Assembly (NCBI GenBank): GCA_036676235.1
Contig: JAKFDI010000055.1
Location: 34,138-98,137, forward strand
Origin: JAKFDI01 sp036676235
GTDB taxonomy: Bacteria; Pseudomonadota; Gammaproteobacteria; Burkholderiales; Burkholderiaceae_C
Direction: 5' to 3'
DNA: 64,000 nt
Part shown: piece after piece, positions 1 through 8,872 of the stretch
How positions within the stretch are numbered: position 1 is the first letter of the stretch
How the letters are laid out: each line of letters starts with the position of its first letter
Notes under the pieces: generated by a model
Told to the model about the DNA's origin: nothing
Database searches by the model: none
Seen by the model: only the letters and a program-made list of their open reading frames with translations
Position numbers and translations under genes: made by a program

Positions 1-96
1 CGACGGTTCGATGTACGGGTTGTCGCCCGTGACGGCCAAGCTTTGCGCGTCGGCCAGTGCTTCCTGGAACTTGGTGGTGAGTTTGTCGATTCGCAT
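1..96 (-). CDS. clpB: ClpB disaggregase, N-terminal fragment (runs off left edge)
   Basis: Only the first 32 codons are in the window. The protein begins [20 protein letters not shown], which matches the start of the ClpB N-terminal domain almost residue for residue (E. coli [20 protein letters not shown]), and continues [12 protein letters not shown]. ClpB is the cytoplasmic AAA+ disaggregase that rescues aggregated proteins together with DnaK. The ATG at 94-96 is preceded by a GGAGGA ribosome site about 8 bases upstream. A heat-shock type promoter lies just upstream, which supports the identification independently. The rest of the gene, including both ATPase modules, is outside the window. 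Confidence 0.93.
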   Translation of the reverse strand, partial: [32 protein letters not shown]

Positions 97-121
97 GGGG
101 AAGATCCTCCGATTGCGATCA

Positions 122-150
122 ATTTGGGGCAATGCGCGTGCCTTTTCAAG
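122..150 (-). promoter_or_regulatory. RpoH (sigma-32) promoter of clpB
   Basis: On the minus strand a CTTGAAA -35 element (144-150) is followed after 14 bases by CCCCAAAT (122-129). This is very close to the sigma-32 consensus CTTGAAA-N13-15-CCCCATNT. The predicted transcript starts near 115, about 20 bases before the clpB ATG and over the GGAGGA ribosome site. It lies in the short gap between crcB and clpB, so it makes clpB heat-inducible apart from the moa genes upstream. Confidence 0.85.
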
Positions 151-180
151 GCGCGGCGGCCCGTGCGGCCGCAGCCGGCG

Positions 181-570
181 TCAACCCCAGAGTGCGCGGC
201 CGAGCCGGAAGCCGATCGCCGCGAATGCGAGCGCGCCCACGACGTGCGCCAGCGTGTGCACGACCGCCCAGCCCCACTGACCGCGCTGGAGCAGCAGCAA
301 CGATTCGCCCGAGAACGACGAGAACGTCGTCAGCCCGCCGAGAAAGCCTGTCACGGCCAGCAGCCGCAGCACCTCGTTCGGCGTGTGCTCGAACCACACC
401 AGCGCGAGGCCGACAAGCAAACCGCCCATGCAGTTGACGGCGAGCGTGCCCAGCACGATGTGCGAATGCAGCGTGTTCAGCGCCACGCCGCACAGCCAGC
501 GCAGCACGCCACCAGCAGCCGCACCGGCGGCCACGGCCAACACCTGCGCGGCCGGAAACGCCTGCGTCAT
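181..570 (-). CDS. crcB: CrcB/FluC fluoride ion channel
   Basis: A 129-residue, very hydrophobic protein with four predicted membrane helices, the size of the CrcB/Fluc family, which exports fluoride as a dual-topology dimer in the inner membrane. Family marks visible are the early glycine-rich GAAAGGVLRW, the Asn of LAVNCMGG, and the pore signature GFLGGLTTFSSFS near residue 80 carrying the Phe/Ser/Thr residues that line the fluoride path. The ATG (568-570) overlaps the moaE stop by four bases (ATGA), so the two are probably translationally coupled. No fluoride riboswitch can sit upstream because moaE coding sequence is there. Expression is therefore expected to follow the moa genes. Confidence 0.93.
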   Translation of the reverse strand: MTQAFPAAQVLAVAAGAAAGGVLRWLCGVALNTLHSHIVLGTLAVNCMGGLLVGLALVWFEHTPNEVLRLLAVTGFLGGLTTFSSFSGESLLLLQRGQWGWAVVHTLAHVVGALAFAAIGFRLGRALWG

Positions 571-1049
571 GGTGCGGCGTTGCCGCTGTCGACGCCCCAG
601 CGCCGCAGCGCCTCGTCGTCGGCCACGCGCGCATCCACCCAGCGGGCACCTTCGGGCGTGCTTTCCTTCTTCCAGAACGGCGCCTGCGTCTTGAGGTAGT
701 CCATCAGGAACTCGCAGGCCTTGAAGGCTTCGCCGCGATGCGAGGAGGTGACGGCCACCATCACGATCTGGTCGAGCGGCTGCAGCAGCCCCACGCGGTG
801 GATGACACGCGCCGCGCGGATGTCGAAGCGTGCCAGCGCCGCATCGATGATGACCTCGATGGCGCGCTCGGTCATGCCGGGGTAATGCTCAAGCTCCATC
901 GCCGAGACGCCCTGCCCGTCGTTGCGGTCGCGCACGGTGCCGACGAAGGCCGCCACGGCGCCGACACCGGCATCGCCCGCACGCAGCGCAGCCACTTCGG
1001 CGGAGAGATCGAAGTCTTCGGTCTGGACGGTCACGCGGGGTGCAGGCAT
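567..1049 (-). CDS. moaE: Molybdopterin synthase catalytic (large) subunit
   Basis: 160 residues, the usual MoaE size. MoaE, with the thiocarboxylated C-terminus of MoaD, converts cyclic pyranopterin monophosphate into molybdopterin. Recognisable segments are GAVAAFVGTVRD near the N-terminus, LEHYPGMTERAI, the HRVGLL stretch, VAVTSSHRGEAFKACEFLMDY and the active-site loop KTQAPFWKKE. I take the ATG at 1047-1049, giving MPAPRVTVQTEDFDLSAEV. The open frame extends further upstream but without family similarity. The stop overlaps crcB by four bases. Its partner moaD is about 1.1 kb upstream, separated by a reversed dapA-like gene. Confidence 0.94.
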   Translation of the reverse strand: MPAPRVTVQTEDFDLSAEVAALRAGDAGVGAVAAFVGTVRDRNDGQGVSAMELEHYPGMTERAIEVIIDAALARFDIRAARVIHRVGLLQPLDQIVMVAVTSSHRGEAFKACEFLMDYLKTQAPFWKKESTPEGARWVDARVADDEALRRWGVDSGNAAP

Positions 1050-1161
1050 GACTGGAATTGTGGCACCGCCTACACTGCGTCGATGCCGACCCGAACCGCG
1101 CCCCTGCACCGATCGCTTCTTGCGATGGATGCCGCGATGTGCGCGCGTCGGCCCAAATCCA

Positions 1162-1219
1162 AACCGCAGCCGTTCATCTGACCGGGGCTGCGGTTCCGTC
1201 GTCGGATGGCGACGGAACC
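1162..1219 (+). promoter_or_regulatory. Two overlapping inverted repeats in the dapA-like leader
   Basis: Two perfect 10-bp inverted repeats share four bases. The first pairs 1162-1171 with 1186-1195 (AACCGCAGCC / GGCTGCGGTT, 14-base loop). The second pairs 1192-1201 with 1210-1219 (GGTTCCGTCG / CGACGGAACC, 8-base loop). Both arms cannot form together, as in attenuator-type switches, but no T-run follows the second hairpin and it ends 83 bases before the ATG. A smaller hairpin (ATCGC/GCGAT, 1112-1126) lies upstream. I do not recognise a known riboswitch class. The rest of the 253-base gap 1050-1302 shows no clear promoter. Confidence 0.35.
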
Positions 1220-1302
1220 TGCAAGCCAAGCCTGCGCCCTGCTGCTTCCCGATGCCTGTTCGCCGACGGCTTCTCGCCGGTCGTCAACCATGGAGCATCG
1301 AC

Positions 1303-2172
1303 ATGCAGGACTTTTCCGGACTCTGGATTCCGCTCGTCACGCCGTTCGAGGGCGGCGCCGTCGACCACGCCGCGCTGAAGCGGCTTGTCATCCACCTCGG
1401 CGGACAGCCCATCGCCGGCTTCGTTGCCTGCGGCAGCACGGGCGAGGCGGCGCTGCTGACCGACGAAGAAAGCGAAGCGGTGCAGGACACGGTCCTCGAA
1501 GCCAGCGTACGGCCTGTTGTGCTCGGCGTGTCGGGCACGACGGCGGCCCAGGTCATCGCCGCCTTGCGCCGCGCCGAGCGCCACGGGTTTGCCGGCTTTC
1601 TGATTCCTGCGCCCGGTTACGTGCGCCCGTCGCAGCAAGGCCTGCTGCGCTTCTTCCGCGCCGTGGCCGATGCCGCGCCGCAACCGGTGATCGCCTACGA
1701 CGTGCCCGCGCGCACCGGCGTGCGGATCGAGCCCGAGACGCTGCTGGCACTGGCCGAGCACCACAACATCCGTGCGGTCAAGGATTGCGGCGGCGATGCG
1801 CAGGCCACCGAAGCGCTCATCCGCGACGGGCGGTTGCAGGTGCTGTGCGGCGACGATGCGCGCTGGTTCGAGAGTCGCTGCCTTGGCGGTGCCGGTGCCA
1901 TCGCGGCGAGCACGCATCTGCGCACCGACCTCTTCATCGCACTCGATCGCCACCTGGCCGCCGGCGAGCTGCATGCAGCGCAGGCGCTGTGGCGCCAACT
2001 CGGCCCGCTCACGCGTGAACTCTTCGCCGAGCCGAATCCAGCGCCGCTGAAGGCGATGCTGGCGCGAGACGGCTGGCTGCAGGATGAACTGCGTGAGCCG
2101 CTGTTGCCGGCAACGCCAGCATTGGTGCAGCGGCTGAGCGCGATGTTGGCCGATTTGCCGCAGGCTCGCTGA
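1303..2172 (+). CDS. dapA: 4-hydroxy-tetrahydrodipicolinate synthase-like protein (DapA family)
   Basis: 289 residues, a full-length class I aldolase of the DapA/NAL family. DapA condenses pyruvate with aspartate semialdehyde in lysine and cell-wall diaminopimelate synthesis. Key residues are present: G44-S-T-G-E48 (GTTGE in E. coli), Tyr106 in PGYVRPSQ, Tyr132 and Arg137 in YDVPARTG, and the Schiff-base Lys160 in RAVKDCGG. The conserved Thr44 of E. coli is Ser here. ATG 1303 is chosen for the GGAG seven bases upstream. The gene runs opposite to the surrounding moa genes and its stop lies only three bases from the moaD stop. Burkholderiales usually carry dapA elsewhere, so this may be a second copy or a related pyruvate aldolase; substrate is not proven. 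Confidence 0.82.
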   Translation: MQDFSGLWIPLVTPFEGGAVDHAALKRLVIHLGGQPIAGFVACGSTGEAALLTDEESEAVQDTVLEASVRPVVLGVSGTTAAQVIAALRRAERHGFAGFLIPAPGYVRPSQQGLLRFFRAVADAAPQPVIAYDVPARTGVRIEPETLLALAEHHNIRAVKDCGGDAQATEALIRDGRLQVLCGDDARWFESRCLGGAGAIAASTHLRTDLFIALDRHLAAGELHAAQALWRQLGPLTRELFAEPNPAPLKAMLARDGWLQDELREPLLPATPALVQRLSAMLADLPQAR

Positions 2173-2175
2173 GCG

Positions 2176-2427
2176 CTATCCGCCGGTGACGGGCGGAAAG
2201 AACGCCACCTCGGCGCCCGCGCCGATCATGGTGGACTCGTCGGCCACGGTCTGGTCGAGCGCGCAGCGCAGCGCGCGTCCGCGGGCGAGAGCCGCGGCGT
2301 GGGCCGGGCTGCGCTCGATGAGCAGATCGCGCAACGCGGCCAGCGTGGCGCCTTCCGGCAACTCCACCGCCTCCCGCGGCCCGAGTGCCTCGCGGAGCGA
2401 GGCGAAATAGCGAACATCGACCTTCAC
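2176..2427 (-). CDS. moaD: Molybdopterin synthase sulfur-carrier (small) subunit
   Basis: 83 residues, a ubiquitin-fold sulfur carrier ending in the required Gly-Gly (PPVTGG). The C-terminal glycine is adenylated by MoeB and thiocarboxylated to deliver sulfur to MoaE. The N-terminus reads MKVDVRYFASLREALGPRE and the later block GAEVAFFPPVTGG fits MoaD. I choose the GTG at 2425-2427: it overlaps the moeA stop as GTGA and has GGAG eight bases upstream. An upstream GTG at 2436 would add three residues. It is convergent with the dapA-like gene, with three bases between the two stops. Confidence 0.92.
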   Translation of the reverse strand: MKVDVRYFASLREALGPREAVELPEGATLAALRDLLIERSPAHAAALARGRALRCALDQTVADESTMIGAGAEVAFFPPVTGG

Positions 2428-3671
2428 GACAGCCACTCCGAAAACGGCAGATAGCGCACCGTATCACCGCGCCGAATCGCTTGCCCCGAAGGGTTGTCGA
2501 TCACGCCGTCGCCCCACACGGTGGAGGTCAGCACGCCGGAACTCTGGTTGGCGAACAGGTCGAGCCCGCCGCTTTCGTTGCGGCACACACGCAGGAATTC
2601 ACGGCGCCGGTCGGGTTTGGGCCAGTCAAAATCGGCGCGCATCGCGATCGTGCGCGGCGCCCCCTCGCGCGCGCCCTGCAGGCACAGCAGCACCGGCCGC
2701 ACGGCGAGCAGGAAGGTGATGAAGCTCGACACCGGATTGCCCGGCAGGCCGAGGAACCAGGCGTTCCCGCCGCTTGCGCGCCGCACCTCGCCGAACGCCA
2801 ACGGCTTGCCGGGCTTGATGGCGATCTGCCACAGATCCAGCTTGCCTTCGGCCTCGACGGCCGGCTTGAGGTGGTCTTCTTCGCCGACCGAGACACCGCC
2901 GCTCGTCACGATCAGGTCGTGACCGTCGGCGGCGAGGCGCAGTGCTTCCCGCGTGGCTTCGAGACGGTCGGGCACGATGCCGAGATCGGTGCAGTCGCAG
3001 CCCATCGCCTGGATCAGCGCACGCAAGGTGTAGCGGTTGGAGTTGTAGATCGCGCCGGGCTTGAGCGGCTCGCCCGGCATCACCAGTTCGTCGCCGGTGG
3101 AAAACAGCGCCACACGCGGGCGGCGCGCGACAGTCAAGGTGGCCGCACCCACCGACGCCGCCATGCCCAGCGCCTGCGGCGTGAGGCGGCTGCCGCGTTC
3201 GAGCACGACGGCGCCCGTGGCCACGTCTTCACCGCGGCGGCGGATCGACAGGCCCGGCGGCGGCAGCGTGTTGACGCGCACCGCGCCATCAAGCGCCTCG
3301 CACTGCTCCTGCATCACCACCGCATCGGCACCGGGCGGCACCTGCCCGCCGGTGAAGATGCGCGCCGCCGTGCCCGGCTGGAGCGGCTGCGGCGGCGTGC
3401 CGGCCGGAATGCGCTGGCTCACCGGCAGCACCGTACCTTCGGCCGGCAGGTCGGCGCAGCGCAGCGCGTAGCCGTCCATCGCGCTGTTGTCGGCGGGCGG
3501 CACGTCGAGCGTCGAGCGCACGTCTTCGGCCAGCACGCGGCCCAAGGCATCGAAGGTCGAGAGCGATTCGGCTTCATCCGCCGCGGTCGGGCGGATCGCG
3601 CCGGTCAGGCGTGCCAGCGCCTCGTCGAGCGTGAGCAGCGGCGGTCGTGTCGAAGAACGTTCTGATGTCAT
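2424..3671 (-). CDS. moeA: Molybdopterin molybdenumtransferase MoeA
   Basis: 415 residues, normal for MoeA, the cytoplasmic enzyme that inserts molybdate into adenylylated molybdopterin. Visible family blocks in order are PPADNSAMDGYALR, IFTGGQVPPGADAVVMQE (domain with the catalytic acidic residues), LFSTGDEL, the MoCF/MPT-binding TSGGVSVGEEDH, KPGKPLAFG and GLPGNPVSS. A C-terminal beta domain closes the protein. It sits 30 bases after thrC and overlaps moaD by four bases, placing Mo-cofactor assembly downstream of the threonine genes in one transcript. Confidence 0.96.
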   Translation of the reverse strand: MTSERSSTRPPLLTLDEALARLTGAIRPTAADEAESLSTFDALGRVLAEDVRSTLDVPPADNSAMDGYALRCADLPAEGTVLPVSQRIPAGTPPQPLQPGTAARIFTGGQVPPGADAVVMQEQCEALDGAVRVNTLPPPGLSIRRRGEDVATGAVVLERGSRLTPQALGMAASVGAATLTVARRPRVALFSTGDELVMPGEPLKPGAIYNSNRYTLRALIQAMGCDCTDLGIVPDRLEATREALRLAADGHDLIVTSGGVSVGEEDHLKPAVEAEGKLDLWQIAIKPGKPLAFGEVRRASGGNAWFLGLPGNPVSSFITFLLAVRPVLLCLQGAREGAPRTIAMRADFDWPKPDRRREFLRVCRNESGGLDLFANQSSGVLTSTVWGDGVIDNPSGQAIRRGDTVRYLPFSEWLS

Positions 3672-3701
3672 GGCGCGCAGCTTGGGCGAGCGCCGTGGCG
3701 C

Positions 3702-5104
3702 TCAGGTGTGGTCGGCGATGTAGCGTTTCACCGCGTCGGCGTCCGGCTTCATGACGGTGAAACGCTTGGGCAACTGCTCGATGCCCTGCATCGCGGCGGG
3801 GCGCTCGGGCTCGCGACCGAGCGCTTCGACGATGGTCTCGGCGAACTTGGCGGGCAGCGCAGTCTCGAGCACGATCATCGGCACATCGGGCTTCGCATGC
3901 TCGCGCGCCACCTTGAGGCCATCGGCGGTGTGGGTGTCGATCATCGTGCCGAAGCGCTGCCAGGTGTCGCGAATGGTGGCCACGCGGTCCGCATGCGTGC
4001 TGCTGCCCGAGACGAAGCCGAACTGCGCGATGCGCGCGAACTCGTCCGGCGACACGGTGAAGGCGCCGTGCTGCGCGATCTCGGTGGCAAACAGCGCGCG
4101 CGTGCGCTCGGCGTCGCGGCCGGTCAGGTCGAAGACGAAGCGCTCGAAGTTCGAGGCCTTGGAGATGTCCATCGAGGGGCTCGATGTCTCGTGCGTCTCG
4201 GCGCTGCCGCGCACGCGGTAGCTGCCGGTGCGGAAAAACTCGTCGAGCACGTTGTTCTCGTTGGTTGCCAGCACCAACTGCTCGATCGGCAGGCCCATCA
4301 TGCGCGCCACATGGCCGGCGCAGATGTTGCCGAAGTTGCCCGAGGGCACGGCGAAGCTCACGTGTTCGTCTTCTGCCTTGGTCGCCTGGAAGTAGCCGGC
4401 GAAGTAATACACCACCTGCGCAAGCAGCCGCGCCCAGTTGATGGAATTGACGGTACCGATGCGGTGGCGGCGCTTGAACGCGAGATCGTTGGAGACCGCC
4501 TTGACGATGTCCTGGCAATCGTCGAACACGCCTTCGACGGCGATGTTGTGGATGTTCGGATCCTGCAGGCTGAACATCTGCGCCTGCTGGAACGGGCTCA
4601 TGCGGCCGTGCGGACTGAGCATGAACACGCGCACGCCCTGCTTGCCGCGCATGGCGTACTCGGCGGCGCTGCCGGTGTCGCCCGAGGTGGCGCCGAGGAT
4701 GTTGAGCGTTTCGCCGCGGCGGCCCAGTTCGTACTCGAACAGGTTGCCGAGGAGTTGCATCGCCATGTCCTTGAACGCGAGCGTGGGGCCGTTGGAGAGC
4801 GCTTCGAGGTACACGCTGTCTTCCAGGCGCTTGAGCGGCACGATCTCCTGCGTGCCGAACACGTCGGTGGTGTAGGTCTTCGCGGCCAGCGCCTTCAGGT
4901 CATCGGCCGGAATGTCGTCGATGTAGAGCGACAGGATCTCGAATGCCAGCTCGTGGTACGCCAGTCCGCGCCAGCGCGCCAATGTGGCGGCATCGACCTG
5001 CGGATAGTGCGCCGGCAGGTACAGCCCGCCGTCGGGCGCCAGGCCTTCGAGCAGGATCTCGCAGAAGCGGCGCGGCGTCGCATCGCCGCGCGTACTGAGG
5101 TACT

Positions 5105-5108
<4 letters not shown>
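3702..5108 (-). CDS. thrC: Threonine synthase
   Basis: 468 residues, the long form of threonine synthase found in proteobacteria and fungi. It is a PLP enzyme that converts O-phosphohomoserine to threonine. It begins MKYLSTRGDATPRRFCEILL and has EGLAPDGGLYLP typical of betaproteobacterial ThrC. The PLP lysine is in SNGPTLAFKDMAMQLLGN, and ILGATSGDTGSAAEYAM and VPSGNFGNICAGHVA are phosphate/PLP contact loops. The start codon is TTG (5106-5108), overlapping the hom stop (TTGA) with AAGGA upstream, so it is coupled to hom. Confidence 0.96.
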
Positions 5109-6415
<1,307 letters not shown>

Positions 6416-6432
6416 GTGTGGTGGTGGCGCGT

Positions 6433-7659
6433 TCAGCGCGAGTGGCGTTTGCGGTAGCTCTCGAGGAAGCGGGCGATGCGGCCGATGGCTTCGGTGAGGT
6501 CGTCGGAATTGGGCAGGAAGACGAGGCGGAAGTGATCGGGCGTCGGCCAATTGAAGCCGGTGCCCTGCACGATCAGCACCTTCTCTTCGGCCAGCAACTC
6601 ATAGGCGAACTGCTGGTCGTCCTCGATGCGGTAGACCTCGGGATCGAGCCGCGGGAACATGTACAGCGCCGCTTTGGGCTTGACCACGCTCACGCCGGGA
6701 ATCTCGCTCAGCAGCTTGTAGGCCAAGTCGCGCTGGCGGCACAGCCGGCCGGTCGGCGCCACCAGGTCCTTGATGCTCTGGTAGCCGCCGAGTGCCGTCT
6801 GGATCGCGAGTTGCCCCGGCGTGTTGGCGCACAGGCGCAGCGAGGACAGCATGTTCAGGCCCTCGATGTAGTCCTTCGCATGCCGCTTCTCGCCCGAGAC
6901 CACCATCCAGCCGGCGCGGTAGCCGCAGGAGCGGTAGTTCTTCGACAGGCCGTTGAAGGTGACGAACAGCACGTCGTCGGCGAGCGACGCGATGCTGGTG
7001 TGCACCTCGCCGTCGTACAGCGTCTTGTCGTAGATCTCGTCGGCGAAGACGATGAGCTGGTGGCGACGCGCGATCTCGACGATGCCCTGGAGCACGCTGT
7101 CGGAATAAAGCGTGCCGGTCGGATTGTTCGGATTAATGACAACGATGCCGCGCGTGTTGGGCGTGATCTTCGCCTCGATGTCGTCGAGGTCCGGCATCCA
7201 GCCCGATTCCTCGCTGCAGCGATAGTGCACCGGGCGCCCGCCCGACAGGCCGACAACCGCCGTCCACAACGGATAGTCGGGCGCGGGAATCAGCACCTCG
7301 TCGCCGTTGTCGAGCAGCGCATTCATGCTCAGCGCGATCAACTCGGAGGCGCCGTTTCCGAGGTACACATCATCGACCGCAACGCCGGCGATGCGCTTTT
7401 CCTGCGTGTAGTGCACCACCGCCTTGCGCGGCGCGAACAGGCCCTTGGAATCGGTGTAGCCGGCGGCATGCGGCAGGTTGCGGATCATGTCCTGCACGAT
7501 CTCGTCGGGCGGCTCCAGCCCGAACGCGGCCACGTTGCCGATGTTCAGCTTGATGATGCGCTGGCCTTCTTCCTCCATCTCGCGCGCCTTGTCGAGCACC
7601 GGGCCGCGGATGTCATAGGCCACGTTGGCGAGCTTGGTCGACTTGACGATGGGCTTCAA
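6433..7659 (-). CDS. alaA: Alanine/pyruvate aminotransferase, AlaA type
   Basis: 408 residues, class I/II PLP aminotransferase closely matching E. coli AlaA along its length. It makes alanine from pyruvate using glutamate. Signatures are KSTKLANVAYDIRGPVLDKA at the N-terminus, GNGASELIALSM, INPNNPTGTLYS, FADEIYDK, the PLP-lysine block FNGLSKNYRSCGYRAGWMV, and the C-terminal NWPTPDHFRLVFLP. The start codon is TTG (7657-7659) with GGAG seven bases upstream; an upstream extension lacks similarity. The next gene is hom, so this is the promoter-proximal gene of the leftward threonine/moa series. Confidence 0.93.
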   Translation of the reverse strand: MKPIVKSTKLANVAYDIRGPVLDKAREMEEEGQRIIKLNIGNVAAFGLEPPDEIVQDMIRNLPHAAGYTDSKGLFAPRKAVVHYTQEKRIAGVAVDDVYLGNGASELIALSMNALLDNGDEVLIPAPDYPLWTAVVGLSGGRPVHYRCSEESGWMPDLDDIEAKITPNTRGIVVINPNNPTGTLYSDSVLQGIVEIARRHQLIVFADEIYDKTLYDGEVHTSIASLADDVLFVTFNGLSKNYRSCGYRAGWMVVSGEKRHAKDYIEGLNMLSSLRLCANTPGQLAIQTALGGYQSIKDLVAPTGRLCRQRDLAYKLLSEIPGVSVVKPKAALYMFPRLDPEVYRIEDDQQFAYELLAEEKVLIVQGTGFNWPTPDHFRLVFLPNSDDLTEAIGRIARFLESYRKRHSR

Positions 7660-7707
7660 GAAGGGTCTCCGGCACGGCAGAAAGGGTGATTGCTGCAGTG
7701 CAAAAAC

Positions 7708-7713
7708 TATAAT
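7708..7713 (+). promoter_or_regulatory. Probable -10 box of the Mth938-like gene
   Basis: A perfect TATAAT lies 37 bases before the ATG at 7750 in the gap between divergent alaA and the Mth938-like gene. No convincing -35 hexamer is present at 16-18 bases; TTGCTG occurs only 12 bases upstream. It may depend on an activator or on flanking A-rich DNA (7702-7706). Confidence 0.45.
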
Positions 7714-7749
7714 TCTAGTCGTGGAAAACCAAGCACGACGGGCGCCGCC

Positions 7750-8139
7750 ATGAAGATGCAGGCCGAACGTATCGAAGGTCAGAACGCCATCGCGCGCCAT
7801 GCCGCCGATGGCGTGGTCGTCAACGGCGTCGAGCATCGCAGCAGCGTGCTGGTGCCGTGGCAAGGCGAAGTCACCGACTGGCCGGTGCATTCATTCGAAA
7901 CGCTGACGGCGGAGCACTTCGAACGGGTCGCCGCGCTCGGCCCCGAGATCGTGATCTTCGGCAGCGGCACGCGGCTGCGCTTCCCACCCGCCGCGGCGAT
8001 GCGCGTACTCATCGAGCGGCGCATCGGCTTCGAGACGATGGACGTGGCGGCCGCGGCGCGAACCTACAACGTGCTGCTCGCCGAAGGCCGCCGCGTTGTC
8101 GCAGCCCTGCTGTTCGAGCAGGCACCGCCCGCCGGTTGA
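7750..8139 (+). CDS. Mth938-like domain protein (DUF498)
   Basis: 129 residues, single-domain member of the Mth938/NDUFAF3-like family. Family-typical segments are GVVVNGVEHRSSVLVPW, VTDWPVHSFETLT, the central PEIVIFGSGTRLRFPP and the C-terminal half GFETMDVAAAARTYNVLLAEGR. The human relative NDUFAF3 helps assemble respiratory complex I. The bacterial role is not established, so no function is assigned. ATG 7750 gives the expected N-terminus. It is divergent from alaA and precedes bcp by 135 bases, where bcp has its own -10 box. Confidence 0.88.
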   Translation: MKMQAERIEGQNAIARHAADGVVVNGVEHRSSVLVPWQGEVTDWPVHSFETLTAEHFERVAALGPEIVIFGSGTRLRFPPAAAMRVLIERRIGFETMDVAAAARTYNVLLAEGRRVVAALLFEQAPPAG

Positions 8140-8226
8140 AGACCTGCGAGATTCGATCGCGGCAACGATCGCGCCAACTGCAGTCGGCTGCAGTCATCCA
8201 CAGGGCGAGCGCACACTCGCTGCCCT

Positions 8227-8232
8227 TATAAT
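8227..8232 (+). promoter_or_regulatory. Probable -10 box of bcp
   Basis: A perfect TATAAT 42 bases before the bcp ATG. As at 7708, no good -35 is visible. Upstream there is a short direct repeat, CTGCAGTC at 8178-8185 and 8188-8195, which might bind a regulator but matches no operator I can name. Confidence 0.4.
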
Positions 8233-8274
8233 GACGGGCTACGCCTGCGACGGCGCAACCACGCAGAATACTTC

Positions 8275-8748
8275 ATGACGCCAGCCCTCAACAAACCCCT
8301 CCCGGAATTTGAAGCGCTTGCAACCGGCGGCGTGAAATTCACCCCGCAAGCCTTCGCAGGCCAGGTCGTGGTGCTCTACTTCTACCCGAAAGACAACACG
8401 CCGGGCTGCACCACCGAAGCGATGCAGTTCCGCGACCATCACAAGGATTTCGTGAAGGCCGGCGCCGTGGTGTTCGGCGTGTCGCGCGACAACATGGCGT
8501 CACACGACAAGTTCAAGCAGAACCTCGAACTGCCCTTCGACCTGATCGCAGACACCGAAGAGAAGCTCTGCCACATGTTCGGCGTCGTCAAGAACAAGAT
8601 CATGTACGGCAAGAAGGTCAAGGGCATCGAGCGCAGTACCTTCCTGATCGACGGCGAAGGCGTGCTGCGCGCCGAATGGCGCGGCCTCAAGGTCGCCGGC
8701 CACGTCGAGGAAGTGCTGAAGGCGGTCAAGGCCATCAAGAAGGGTTGA
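8275..8748 (+). CDS. bcp: Thioredoxin-dependent thiol peroxidase (BCP/PrxQ)
   Basis: 157 residues, the BCP/PrxQ class of peroxiredoxins, which reduce hydrogen peroxide and organic peroxides in the cytoplasm with electrons from thioredoxin. The active site is YPKDNTPGCTTEA with peroxidatic Cys45. The usual PrxQ resolving cysteine five residues later is Met50 here. The only other cysteine is Cys99 (EEKLCHMFGVV), so this is either a one-Cys enzyme or one that resolves through Cys99. The downstream RSTFLIDGEGVLRAEW strand is normal for the fold. A strong intrinsic terminator follows at 8873. Confidence 0.95.
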   Translation: MTPALNKPLPEFEALATGGVKFTPQAFAGQVVVLYFYPKDNTPGCTTEAMQFRDHHKDFVKAGAVVFGVSRDNMASHDKFKQNLELPFDLIADTEEKLCHMFGVVKNKIMYGKKVKGIERSTFLIDGEGVLRAEWRGLKVAGHVEEVLKAVKAIKKG

Positions 8749-8872
8749 GAACGGGTTAGCGTCTGAACGGTTTCACGACCCTTGGCGCGGCGCAAGAATC
8801 CGCGGCCCGTCACGAAGCGGTATGCATAATGGCCCATGCCCGTGAGTTGTGAAACGCGCAATCTCTCCATCG

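Noticed and set aside
1050..1302. Known riboswitch (lysine or Mo-cofactor type) upstream of the dapA-like gene
   Set aside because: The conserved core sequences of those classes are not present; only simple inverted repeats can be shown.
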